A DNA stretch of 64,000 bases from Bradyrhizobium iriomotense (lineage in GTDB: Bacteria > Pseudomonadota > Alphaproteobacteria > Rhizobiales > Xanthobacteraceae), in assembly GCF_030160715.1 (NCBI RefSeq), contig NZ_BSOW01000042.1, positions 1-64,000 of the forward strand, written 5' to 3'. Positions 56,303 through 64,000 of the stretch are shown here, piece after piece. The position numbers were made by a program, and so were the translations under genes. The notes beneath the pieces were generated by a model. That model did no database searches. It was not told where the DNA came from and saw nothing but the letters and a program-made list of their open reading frames with translations. The number at the start of each line of letters is the position of its first letter. The stretch's first letter is position 1.

Positions 56303-57569
56303 AAGTCTTGGCTCCCTCGATCAGTGGCGGTGCAGGGCTTTTCCAGCATCAAAAGGGATGAGGGTGATGCTGATGAACATGGTTTGAGAACGAGCGCTGG
56401 AAGTCGGGTGAGCCAAGAGCTGCGGTCTGCACCACGCCCGCTGACTCTTGCCGACATACCCTGTGCCACGCATCATCTTTGATGCCCAAAGCCTGTGCGC
56501 AGTGCATGTGTAAATTGGCGCGAAAACACTTCGATAACGATGTCACGTCGCGAACATACGTACGCCGCTCAGGCGTTAACCGTCCTTCGGATTGTTGGTT
56601 GGGTCTCGCCGAACTGCGCCACCGTCTCGACGCCGACAATTTGCGACCGAATTTGCTCCGGTTTTGGAGATAGGATAGCAGCCCGCGAGCGAAGCGATAC
56701 CGGTTCCGAACGGTGCTGAGCTCCTTGTGGATCGAGAAGTGGGGCGCAGAACGCATGAGGTTCTCCTTAGTCTTGCGAATTGGAGTATCCATTCCGTGCA
56801 ATCGGCGCGCCGAGAATCTGATAGGAAGTCAGCCTCACGTGACTCTTGCACAGGCGCTGGAGATCCCCCGACGCTCTACCGAGACGTTGATGTCGGGGCC
56901 TGTGTTTTTCGACCGTGCGCGGCGATAACGTCACGGCTGATCTATTCAATCGAGACACAATGGCGATGGCCATGCTGTTGCGAAAACCCTTAAATGGAGC
57001 CTCATCGACTTTGTCCGGAAGCTTGGTCACGTCGGGTTTTCGACATCGCGTCGTCAATCGGACAAGCGAAGAAGGCAATAGAACAAGAGGTGAAAGTTGT
57101 CGGGTCTCTCGTACCCAATCTGACGTCAGCAACCTGGTGAGCACGTATTACGCCGCACGAGGTCCTTGGCATCGACGTTGCATAACGACTGATAGACAAA
57201 AAGGGAGTCACCCACTCGCCCTGACGTCATCGTCGGTGAGCACGTTTCGCCACAATGGATGCACAATCAGGCGCATTCGGCAGCATAGCGCAGCTACCTG
57301 CTTTTAGAATGGAAATGATCAAGCGTGTTGGAAGTTTTCGGATCGTTTAATCCGGCGGATTGAGGTGCAAGGCGCAGAAACGGCATTGCGGCCTCGCTTA
57401 GCGACGATCGCGATCGCCGGATCGATGCGCCCCGTCGGACTACCGAGCCCGCATCGCGGCCAGCGCGGTACAGTCGCTTCAGGGGCGCTTCAACAACCGG
57501 AGAGGCGCGGCGAGATAAATAGCTCCATCTCCAATCGCGCGACATTATTCTGAGATCGAGGAGGATACG
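56303..57569. other. 1.3 kb without an intact gene
   Basis: Contains a possible LuxR-domain relic at 56820-56945 and otherwise short frames without motifs. No nod, tts or clear -24/-12 promoter was found in front of the SDR gene or of the 57570 gene. Confidence 0.45.
56820..56945 (-). pseudogene. Possible LuxR/FixJ-type DNA-binding domain remnant
   Basis: The minus strand reads VTLSPRTVEKHRPRHQRLGR then ASGDLQRLCKSH. This resembles the recognition helix of FixJ/LuxR regulators (ISPRTVEKHRARI-ERLG, GDLVRL). No receiver domain or good start is present, so this is tentative. Confidence 0.35.
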
Positions 57570-58346
57570 ATGCCTGACGTCAAAGGCATTCCGCTTGATG
57601 CGCCCCTTTACCATGGGGGTAAAAATCGTGGCAGTGCGTTTCTCGACTGCCAAGCCATAAACCTTATGTTCAGCGTGGGGCACGAGGCGAATTGTTTATT
57701 GCCGAAGGAGCTAGCCCCTGCAGCAAACCCAGCAATCGCTATTGTAGGGGTCGCGAGCTATCGCTCAAGCACTGTCGGGCCATACTTGGAGTGCTATTCA
57801 GGAATTCAAGTTCGTGATCCCGACGGTGAGACTGGCTACTACATCCCTTACATTTACGTGACACTGAATGATGCAGCTCTCGCCTCGGGACGAGAGGTAC
57901 TTGGCGCTCCAAAAAAGTTGGCACACATCACTTTGATCAGAGAAGGTGGTCTAATACAGGGCACGCTCGAGCGTCCGGCTGGTAAGCGCCTGCTGACCCT
58001 TACCGCTCAACCAGACCAGCGCATGAACTCGGATTCGCGACAGATGTATTCTGCGCGGACGAACTTCTATTCGGTTCGGCACCTGCCACCCATCAATGAG
58101 TCCGGGAAGGGAGCAGTAACGCAACTCGTCAAATGGTGCACGGACCGAACGTTGCGACACGACGAGCGTGGCGAAGAAGTTCTATTTACTGGACCCATCT
58201 CCCTAACTTACGACTCCCCCTCGATTATTGATCCCGTGCACAACTTGACAGTTGGCCAAGCCGTGCTCGGCACATACGAGGAGTATGACGCCAGACTCGA
58301 GGCCATTGATATCCTTTCGGAAGAATCAAACCAGGGAAACGGATGA
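57570..58346 (+). CDS. Acetoacetate decarboxylase family protein
   Basis: This is a protein of 258 aa with GAGGAGG before the ATG. The diagnostic stretch YYIPYIYVTLNDAALASGRE then VLGAPKKLAH contains the PKK motif with the Schiff-base Lys of acetoacetate decarboxylase. Upstream pieces (ANPAIAIVGVASYRSSTVGP, YLECYSGIQV) also fit the family. True enzymes split acetoacetate to acetone and CO2; many relatives act as aldolase-dehydratases in natural-product pathways. The neighbours do not decide between these. Confidence 0.85.
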   Translation: MPDVKGIPLDAPLYHGGKNRGSAFLDCQAINLMFSVGHEANCLLPKELAPAANPAIAIVGVASYRSSTVGPYLECYSGIQVRDPDGETGYYIPYIYVTLNDAALASGREVLGAPKKLAHITLIREGGLIQGTLERPAGKRLLTLTAQPDQRMNSDSRQMYSARTNFYSVRHLPPINESGKGAVTQLVKWCTDRTLRHDERGEEVLFTGPISLTYDSPSIIDPVHNLTVGQAVLGTYEEYDARLEAIDILSEESNQGNG

Positions 58347-59402
58347 TCGATAAGCTTGAAGAATTCATCCAATCCTAAAGTTCGACCCAGACTGTCGGCT
58401 TGCCCGCTGATGGGCGCTATTGGAACGCGAGCAACAGTCCTTGACCACTGCATGACATCGCAAAGCAGGGGCGGATTGACTCGCCTGCCGCGTGCGCCAC
58501 CCGTACAGACATGAACGCGCCAGGCGCCTGTGTGATGAATGGCCTATCCGGGAGGTCGGCCATGATGGTTGGAGAAATAGTCTCAGCTATTGGCAATGGG
58601 ACGGCCCACGTCGGCATCAATTTGACGGGCGCATCCGCCCGCCGGGTTCGCATCGACAGTCGCAATCGTCCCATGGCATCACGGCCTCGACTTTCGGTCG
58701 CGGGCGAAACCCCAATCAGGATTTCATGGTATACGCGCGTGTTCTTGAGCTCCAAGGGGACGCCTCGCACGACGCGCGCACAAAAATCTTCAAGCGACAA
58801 AATCTGTTGCGATTCGTTGTTGAGAAGCTGATTCGCGAGACGCGAGGTGCTCGACCCCGAGCACATAATGCATCCCATGCACAACATTGTCACATTCGCC
58901 GCACCCGTTGTCGTTTTGGCCCGGAAGGCACTCCTGCGGCGCGCGTGTAGTGGTCTGACCGTTTTTATCCATAAAGGGCGCGACAACATCGATCTCAGGG
59001 TTGTGCTCGCTATTGCCACGCCGAGCACGTGGCGGTACGCGAATCCGACTCACTTTGCTGGCCATCGGCGCGCGCCAACAGATGCGGCACGAAACGGGCG
59101 GATGATGTTGGGCCCGCGCGAACGCAAAGGACGATCGTGCAGGCGTCGGTCCGTCGATCGGCGCCTGCACGTTCTGCTCAAGCGGCAGCGCTATCAGATC
59201 TCATCGATCGACAGACAGGCTACCGAAAGACAGTCTCATTCTCCTTACCGTAGAGGCCGAAACCGGGCGACAGCACCCGAGCGTCGATGATGGAGCCGAT
59301 GTCGCCGAACGACCGCTTAGCGAGCCGCGTTCAGCGACAACCGACATGTTTCAGGTTCAGTCTCATCCTTCGTGACACGTCTGTCAGAGATCCTAAACCA
59401 TC
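58347..59402. other. About 1 kb with one unrecognised minus-strand frame
   Basis: A minus-strand frame ending at 58417 reads smoothly for about 140 residues (LSLEDFCARVVRGVPLELKN, RLRLSMRTRRADAPVKLMPT, ITQAPGAFMSVRVAHAAGES). It has no family that I know and no clear start, and part may be decayed. The remaining DNA to 59402 shows nothing. Confidence 0.4.
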
Positions 59403-60230
59403 CTACATAAAGTCGTAGTCATCGTCGGACCGATCCGAAACGCGCTCTGTTTCGGTATCACTGGCCTCTTTGGATAGATATAGTGCGGGTTTGTCGGCCC
59501 GCTGCCATTGACCGTCACTGTTCTTCGTCCACCTTTCGGGATGTTGGGTGGGATCAAGCACCATGTTATCGGCATCCACATCGACAAAGCCAAACTGCCG
59601 CGAGCGGGCCCTGGCCTCTGCATTACCAGGACGGGAATGGAGCAGCGCCCCATCGCCGTCTAGCCGAAGCTGATGCTCCAACAAGATATCGCCTGCGTTC
59701 TCGACGAGCGGATGGCCGACCCGAAGATCGACGGTGGATGTGACTTCGGTTCGCCCGGGAAACTGTTCCTGCCACCGTTCTCCTTGGAACACGTCGCGCA
59801 TTTCAAATCCGCCTTCTGTTCTTAAGAGCCCGACACTGGTGTTGCCGAGCTGATAGCTGAAATAGCGCGCGCTTTCCGTATCGTATTGCGTGGTGCCGTA
59901 TTTCTTAGCGATCTTTTTTGTACGCTTGGCCTTCGAGGATACGTGAGACGAATACTCTTGTGGGCTCGCGACAATTTGCCTGATCTCATCGCCATGATAG
60001 GCCTTTGCTTTTTCAGCGAATGAGCGCTTTGAGATCTCCACGACTGGAGGCCTGTCAACCAGCGCGTACGACCGTGTTGCTGACGAAGACGAACCAGCGT
60101 GCGAGTTCGACCCCAAGTGCATGTTTGCGAGCGCCTCCGCGAAGCTGTCGCTGTCCGCCGAATATCTGGGCTCGTCGGCCTGGCTGGCGTTGCTGAATTG
60201 GCCGGATGAGCCATCGATTCGGCTATACAT
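59403..60230 (-). CDS. nopP: NopP, type III secreted effector
   Basis: This is a protein of 275 aa. The Ser-rich N-terminus (MYSRIDGSSGQFSNASQADE) is the secretion signal type of T3 effectors. The body (SYALVDRPPVVEISKRSFAE, IRQIVASPQEYSSHVSSKAK, YGTTQYDTESARYFSYQLGN) matches Bradyrhizobium NopP as I remember it, and it ends with an acidic DDDYDFM tail. NopP is phosphorylated in plant cells and can decide host compatibility in some soybean genotypes. A tts box lies about 80 bases upstream of the ATG, so TtsI should activate it. The gene is divergent from nopM. Confidence 0.93.
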   Translation of the reverse strand: MYSRIDGSSGQFSNASQADEPRYSADSDSFAEALANMHLGSNSHAGSSSSATRSYALVDRPPVVEISKRSFAEKAKAYHGDEIRQIVASPQEYSSHVSSKAKRTKKIAKKYGTTQYDTESARYFSYQLGNTSVGLLRTEGGFEMRDVFQGERWQEQFPGRTEVTSTVDLRVGHPLVENAGDILLEHQLRLDGDGALLHSRPGNAEARARSRQFGFVDVDADNMVLDPTQHPERWTKNSDGQWQRADKPALYLSKEASDTETERVSDRSDDDYDFM

Positions 60231-60306
60231 GTAATTTGCCTCCTATCGGTGAAGTTGCGTGGCAGCGAGTTCAAGCTGCGCAAGCGAGCGCGCCTTCATA
60301 TTTGTC

Positions 60307-60330
60307 CCAGCTGACGCCAAGCTGACGTGC
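60307..60330 (-). promoter_or_regulatory. tts box in front of nopP
   Basis: The minus strand reads CGTCAGCTTGGCGTCAGCTG, which fits the TtsI site with the conserved GTCAGCTT and CAGCT halves. It lies 77 bases before the nopP ATG. Confidence 0.85.
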
Positions 60331-61006
60331 AGGTCAGGATATGCAAACGCCTTCCACGCGGCCGGCGTGCTACCTGCGATCACGACGGCGTACGCGGGCT
60401 CGCGTGACGTTGCTTTGCAGGACAGCGCTCGCAATTGTCTCGAACGCGCGTGACCAATTGCAACTTTTGCCCAATCTCCGATCCCGAGGCGCTGTCGTGA
60501 GAGCGAACCGATATGGCACTGCGCCTCGTCATACCCTCGTCCCGGCGGGCGCGCCGCCCGATTTAACAGGTGACGTCCTGTTGGCTGATGTTGCCGAGAC
60601 CGCTTTTGCCGGCAGAGCACATCTCGCCATCCGTCGAGGTGAGTTGATAACCCCTCGGCCTCAGCCCGCGTCCCTGTCGCAGATCGTCGTCGAGCCTCTC
60701 GCGTATTTGATGACCCCGGCCATTAGCGGTTGTGGCGCAGACGATCATGCCTGCCTCACGCAGCACCGCGCGTAACCCGCCCAGCGGCGACTGTGATCAC
60801 CCCCTCACAAGTCTGGCTGACCTGTTTGGCGTCAACTGGCGGGCGTCATGATCGCGGCGCATTAGCTTCAGCTTGGAGGGAGTTGACCATGAGATCGCCA
60901 CCAGTTGTCTTTCCGCGTTGCCGGCGTCCACAAGCGCGGACGTTCTTGAGAGAGGCTCAGAGCGTCCCGAATAGGCCTAACAGGACAGTTACGCTCATTC
61001 TGACCC
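60331..61006. other. Spacer between the nopP and nopM promoters
   Basis: No coding frame here has recognisable features. It separates two outward-facing tts boxes. Confidence 0.45.
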
Positions 61007-61032
61007 CTCGTCAGCTTCTCGAAAGCTAAGCC
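61007..61032 (+). promoter_or_regulatory. tts box in front of nopM
   Basis: CGTCAGCTTCTCGAAAGCTA is an essentially perfect TtsI binding site, 65 bases upstream of the nopM ATG. Confidence 0.9.
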
Positions 61033-61096
61033 TCGTAGCGAGAACGTGTTTATCCAGCTTCGGCGCTAGCTGCTCAGATCTGTCAAAGGAGATGGG

Positions 61097-63565
61097 ATGG
61101 ATCCGTTCAACAACCTCAACCCATTCGAGGCCCCAGATGTCGGTCGGGCGTACGATCACGGGCTGGAAGAGCAGCAGGCGGACCAAGCGGGGTTTTTGCA
61201 GCACCTGAACGAGTTGCATCCGCACGAGCGCCCGCCCCCCAGTTCAAATAGACTCGGCGACGCGGACGTTGTGTCGAACAGAGATGCGGATCATTTGAGA
61301 ATGCCGTATGACGGTCGCGTCGGACAAGGCGCCTCGCGGTTGCCATCGGATCCGCCTGCCTTCTCTGGACAAGGGATCAATCAACATGCACTTTTTGCGG
61401 CCACGGATCGCGGTGGCCAGTTGCCAGCCGGCAGTTTCAGTCTGACGGATTCTTGGCACGGCATGGATGCGGCTGCCGATTGGCCGACGCATAGTGTCGG
61501 TCAGGAGGAGCATTGGTGGGCCGAGGCCGGTGATGTGGCGCCGGAGTGGTCAACGACCCCCGCAATTCCTTGGCAGCAAAATCTCGCGGCGGCAATCCTC
61601 AGCCGACAGCTCCGGCCGGGCGATGGCAATACTTCAAGAAAAGGTCGCCGGCTCAGCTCGGCCGCGGCGCAGTGGACCGATGCCTTGCATGGCAATTGGG
61701 CCTCAGGCTCTTCAAGCGGTGCGATGGACGTTGAAGATTCCGTCCTCAGGCAATCGCGGCTCGACCAGATCTTGGACACCTGGGCCGGCGAGGAGTGGCA
61801 GACGGAAGGCGAGGACCGGCAAGAGGCGGTAAGACGAATAAGAGCTTGGGCAGAGGCCCGCGACGTCTATGCGGGGCTGGAGCTGCAATACCTCGGCCTG
61901 ACGACATTGCCCGCCGCCCTTCCGCCCGGGCTCCAGTCGCTCAATGTGAGCGACAACGAGCTGGTGCACCTGCCTGACACTCTCCCGTCCGGACTGCGGA
62001 CGCTCGGCGCCAGCAACAACCAATTGACCCACCTGCCCGACAACCTCCCGACGGGACTCCAGTCACTCGTCATCGGAAGCAACCAGCTGGCCGGGCTGCC
62101 CGACACCCTTCCCGAGGGCCTTTCGACGCTCGCCGTCAGCAGCAACCGGCTGACGAGCCTGCCAGACACCTTGCCGGCCGGGCTCCAGGACCTCGATGTC
62201 CGCGGCAACCTGCTGACCAGCCTGCCCGGCACCCTCCCGAGCGGACTTCAATTGCTTGCCGTCGGCGGCAACCGACTAACAAGCCTACCCGACACTCTCC
62301 CGCCCGAACTCCAAGAGCTCGAAGCCGACGGCAACCGGCTGACCAGCCTGCCCGACACTCTCCCCGACGAGCTCCAGTTGCTCTTCGCCCGCGATAACCG
62401 CCTGAATAGCCTGCCCGAGACCCTCCCGTCTGAACTCCAGAGACTCCACGTCAGTGGCAACAGGCTGACGAGCTTGCCCGAGAATCTCCCGGTTGAGCTC
62501 CGGGTACTCGAAGCACGCGACAATCGGCTGACCAGCCTGCCGGAGACCCTGCTAATCGAGCTAGGTTCTTGGTGCATGGTTTATGTAGATGATAATCCGC
62601 TGCCCGAGCAGATGCGGGCGAATTTGGCGGCAGCCCTGAATGCGCTGGGCTATGCCGGCCCGCGGGTCTTCTTCTCGTTGGGCGGGGGAACGGCGGTGGA
62701 TCAGGAACGACCACTAGCCGAGGCGGTAGCGGACTGGTTGAAGGACGAGCCGGAGGCGATCGCCGTCTGGCAGACCTTCGCCGACGAGGAGGGGGCCCCG
62801 GAATACGCGCTCTTCCTCGACAAGCTGCAGAAGACTGTGAATTATGACAATCCCGAGTTCCGACAGGCGGTGGCCGAGGATCTGCGGCAGGCAGCGATCA
62901 GGCCGCTATTGCGCCAGCAGTTTTTTCAGCTGGCCTTCGGGGCGAGCGAGACCTGCCAGGATCGCATCACCCTGACCTGGAACGGCATGCAGACCGCACG
63001 TCTGAAGGCTGATGTCGAGGATGGGGCCTATGACGATCGGCTTGGCGAACTCATCCAGCAGGCGCGAGTCCTATTCCGCCTGAACGCGCTCGAGCCGATC
63101 GCCCGTCACAAGGTCGACTCGCTCCGCTTCGTCGACGAGATCGAGGTCTATCTCGCCTATCAGGTCAAGCTACGCGGGCGGCTGGACCTGCAGCTCATCG
63201 CTCCGGACATGCGGTTCTTTGACGTCGCTTACGTCACTGAGCACGACCTCACCGCAGCCGAGATCCAGGTGCGCAATGAGGAGGTGGCCGGGTTCGCGGA
63301 CTATCTGGCAACTCGCTGGCAGCCCTGGGAGATGGTGGTGAGCCGAATCGCTCCCGAAGCCCATGCACAGATGGAGAACCGGCTCGCCGAGGCGATGGAC
63401 GAGGAATTTCCGAGTCGCCTTCAGCAACGGCTCGCCGATCATCACCTAACCGGAGACAGCGAGGCCGAGGTGCAGTTCGGAGCCCAGATCCGCGAGGAGA
63501 TCGCCCGCGAGATCAAGGGCGCTCTGATGCGCCAGGTGCTTGAGGACCACGCGATTGAGCTGTGA
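61097..63565 (+). CDS. nopM: NopM-type effector: LRR and NEL E3 ubiquitin ligase
   Basis: This is a protein of 822 aa, preceded by AAAGGAG and a tts box. Residues 1-250 are a poorly structured N-terminal region with the secretion signal. About 11 leucine-rich repeats of 20 residues follow (residues ~260-490, pattern LPxxLQxLxVxxNxLTS). The NEL domain (~500-822) has the catalytic Cys620 in ASETCQDRITLTW (Cys-x-Asp motif) and the conserved LNALEPIARHKVDSLRFVDE helix. Related effectors (NopM, IpaH, SspH) transfer ubiquitin to host proteins. The protein is longer than NopM of strain NGR234 (551 aa) because of the N-terminal region. It should be injected by the T3SS encoded in this window. Confidence 0.93.
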   Translation: MDPFNNLNPFEAPDVGRAYDHGLEEQQADQAGFLQHLNELHPHERPPPSSNRLGDADVVSNRDADHLRMPYDGRVGQGASRLPSDPPAFSGQGINQHALFAATDRGGQLPAGSFSLTDSWHGMDAAADWPTHSVGQEEHWWAEAGDVAPEWSTTPAIPWQQNLAAAILSRQLRPGDGNTSRKGRRLSSAAAQWTDALHGNWASGSSSGAMDVEDSVLRQSRLDQILDTWAGEEWQTEGEDRQEAVRRIRAWAEARDVYAGLELQYLGLTTLPAALPPGLQSLNVSDNELVHLPDTLPSGLRTLGASNNQLTHLPDNLPTGLQSLVIGSNQLAGLPDTLPEGLSTLAVSSNRLTSLPDTLPAGLQDLDVRGNLLTSLPGTLPSGLQLLAVGGNRLTSLPDTLPPELQELEADGNRLTSLPDTLPDELQLLFARDNRLNSLPETLPSELQRLHVSGNRLTSLPENLPVELRVLEARDNRLTSLPETLLIELGSWCMVYVDDNPLPEQMRANLAAALNALGYAGPRVFFSLGGGTAVDQERPLAEAVADWLKDEPEAIAVWQTFADEEGAPEYALFLDKLQKTVNYDNPEFRQAVAEDLRQAAIRPLLRQQFFQLAFGASETCQDRITLTWNGMQTARLKADVEDGAYDDRLGELIQQARVLFRLNALEPIARHKVDSLRFVDEIEVYLAYQVKLRGRLDLQLIAPDMRFFDVAYVTEHDLTAAEIQVRNEEVAGFADYLATRWQPWEMVVSRIAPEAHAQMENRLAEAMDEEFPSRLQQRLADHHLTGDSEAEVQFGAQIREEIAREIKGALMRQVLEDHAIEL

Positions 63566-63924
63566 AGCGGCCAACCAATTGCGAGGGGCGTCGATTTTGT
63601 ATCCACCCGGCCCTCGCTACGTCGTTTTGTTTCCGGAAGCCGCCGCGCTGAATGGGCCGTTTGTTGAAAACGCTTGGCCGGCAAAAATCCAAGCGCATGG
63701 CGGAGCTGATGTCTTCGAACGATTACCGAGCGGGGAGCCCGCGCGGCAGCGGCCCAGATGCAATTCATCACCTTCGCAGCGACCGGAACTATTGTTGCGC
63801 AATTGCTGCTTGGCAATCGGGTATCCATCTGGGGGTAGACGCGGACTGATTGAATGGCACATCGCTTCAACCGCGATGAGATTAGGATGAGTCGTCACCG
63901 CGCTTCGCTTTAGGTTATTGTTTG
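63566..63924. other. Downstream of nopM, nothing recognised
   Basis: No supported gene or terminator is visible between nopM and the repeat at the window end. Confidence 0.45.
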
Positions 63925-64000
63925 CGCATGATCTCCGTGCAAACGCGTTCCGCGTTTGTCGCGAGGGAAAACCGCTTTACACTTTTCCGGATCATGCTTT
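63925..64000 (-). repeat. Bradyrhizobium-type intergenic repeat
   Basis: On the minus strand it begins AGCATGATCCGGAAAAGTGT and continues AAAGCGGTTTTCCCTCGCGA, ending in GAGATCATGCGC. I recognise this as the common Bradyrhizobiaceae intergenic repeat with GCATGATC at both ends, which can form a long hairpin. Confidence 0.7.

Overview
This window looks like part of a symbiosis island from a soybean-type Bradyrhizobium. The evidence is a rhizobial type III secretion system (T3SS: ttsI, rhcC2, rhcU to rhcJ, nolB, rhcC1), a nod box in front of ttsI, tts boxes, the effectors nopP and nopM, two sigma-54 (-24/-12) promoters, and many decayed insertion sequences in GC-rich DNA. No ribosomal RNA, intact tRNA or CRISPR array was seen.

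Layout. 1-490 holds the start of trpE (anthranilate synthase) on the minus strand. 500-3650 is mostly decayed DNA (IS6-like and HdeD-like remnants) with one hypothetical gene. 3691-6961 is a compact minus-strand operon: a HemN-like radical SAM protein, a PrnB/indoleamine-dioxygenase-like heme protein and a GNAT acetyltransferase. It lies behind a consensus -24/-12 promoter at 7317-7331. 7915-8547 is a peroxiredoxin gene with its own -24/-12 promoter. 8550-11340 is degenerate DNA with a broken tRNA T-arm and a diverged repeat pair.

11343-23959 is the T3SS core: nod box, ttsI, rhcC2 and a CpaD-like lipoprotein gene on the plus strand; then the long minus-strand operon nolB-rhcJ-nolU-nolV-rhcN-rhcZ-rhcQ-rhcR-rhcS-rhcT-rhcU behind a tts box; then rhcC1 divergent from nolB. 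The expected logic is: flavonoid plus NodD acts on the nod box, TtsI is made, TtsI binds tts boxes, and the apparatus and effectors are expressed. rhcV and the translocon/pilus genes (nopA, nopB, nopX) are not in the window.

24-36 kb carries a truncated histidine kinase with two paralogous response regulators, an outer-membrane beta-barrel protein, a GntP-type permease with a frameshifted patatin gene, a second decayed GntP copy, and small hypothetical genes. 36.8-43.8 kb carries an orphan tts box, a sedoheptulose-7-phosphate-cyclase-like gene, a VOC protein and IS relics. 43.8-53.5 kb carries a DMT exporter, two broken IS110 transposases, a pair of tandem paralogs of unknown function, an S10 serine peptidase and an IS630 element with a passenger LexA-like regulator. 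53.7-58.3 kb carries oleate hydratase, a short-chain dehydrogenase and an acetoacetate-decarboxylase-family protein. 59.4-63.6 kb carries the divergent effector genes nopP and nopM, each behind a tts box.

The two most promising unexplained items are the sigma-54-linked radical SAM/heme-protein operon, which looks like an uncharacterised symbiotic biosynthetic pathway, and a family of structured repeats (37.0, 43.2-43.5 and 46.5-46.8 kb) in which two internal motifs are conserved while the flanking stems change but stay paired.
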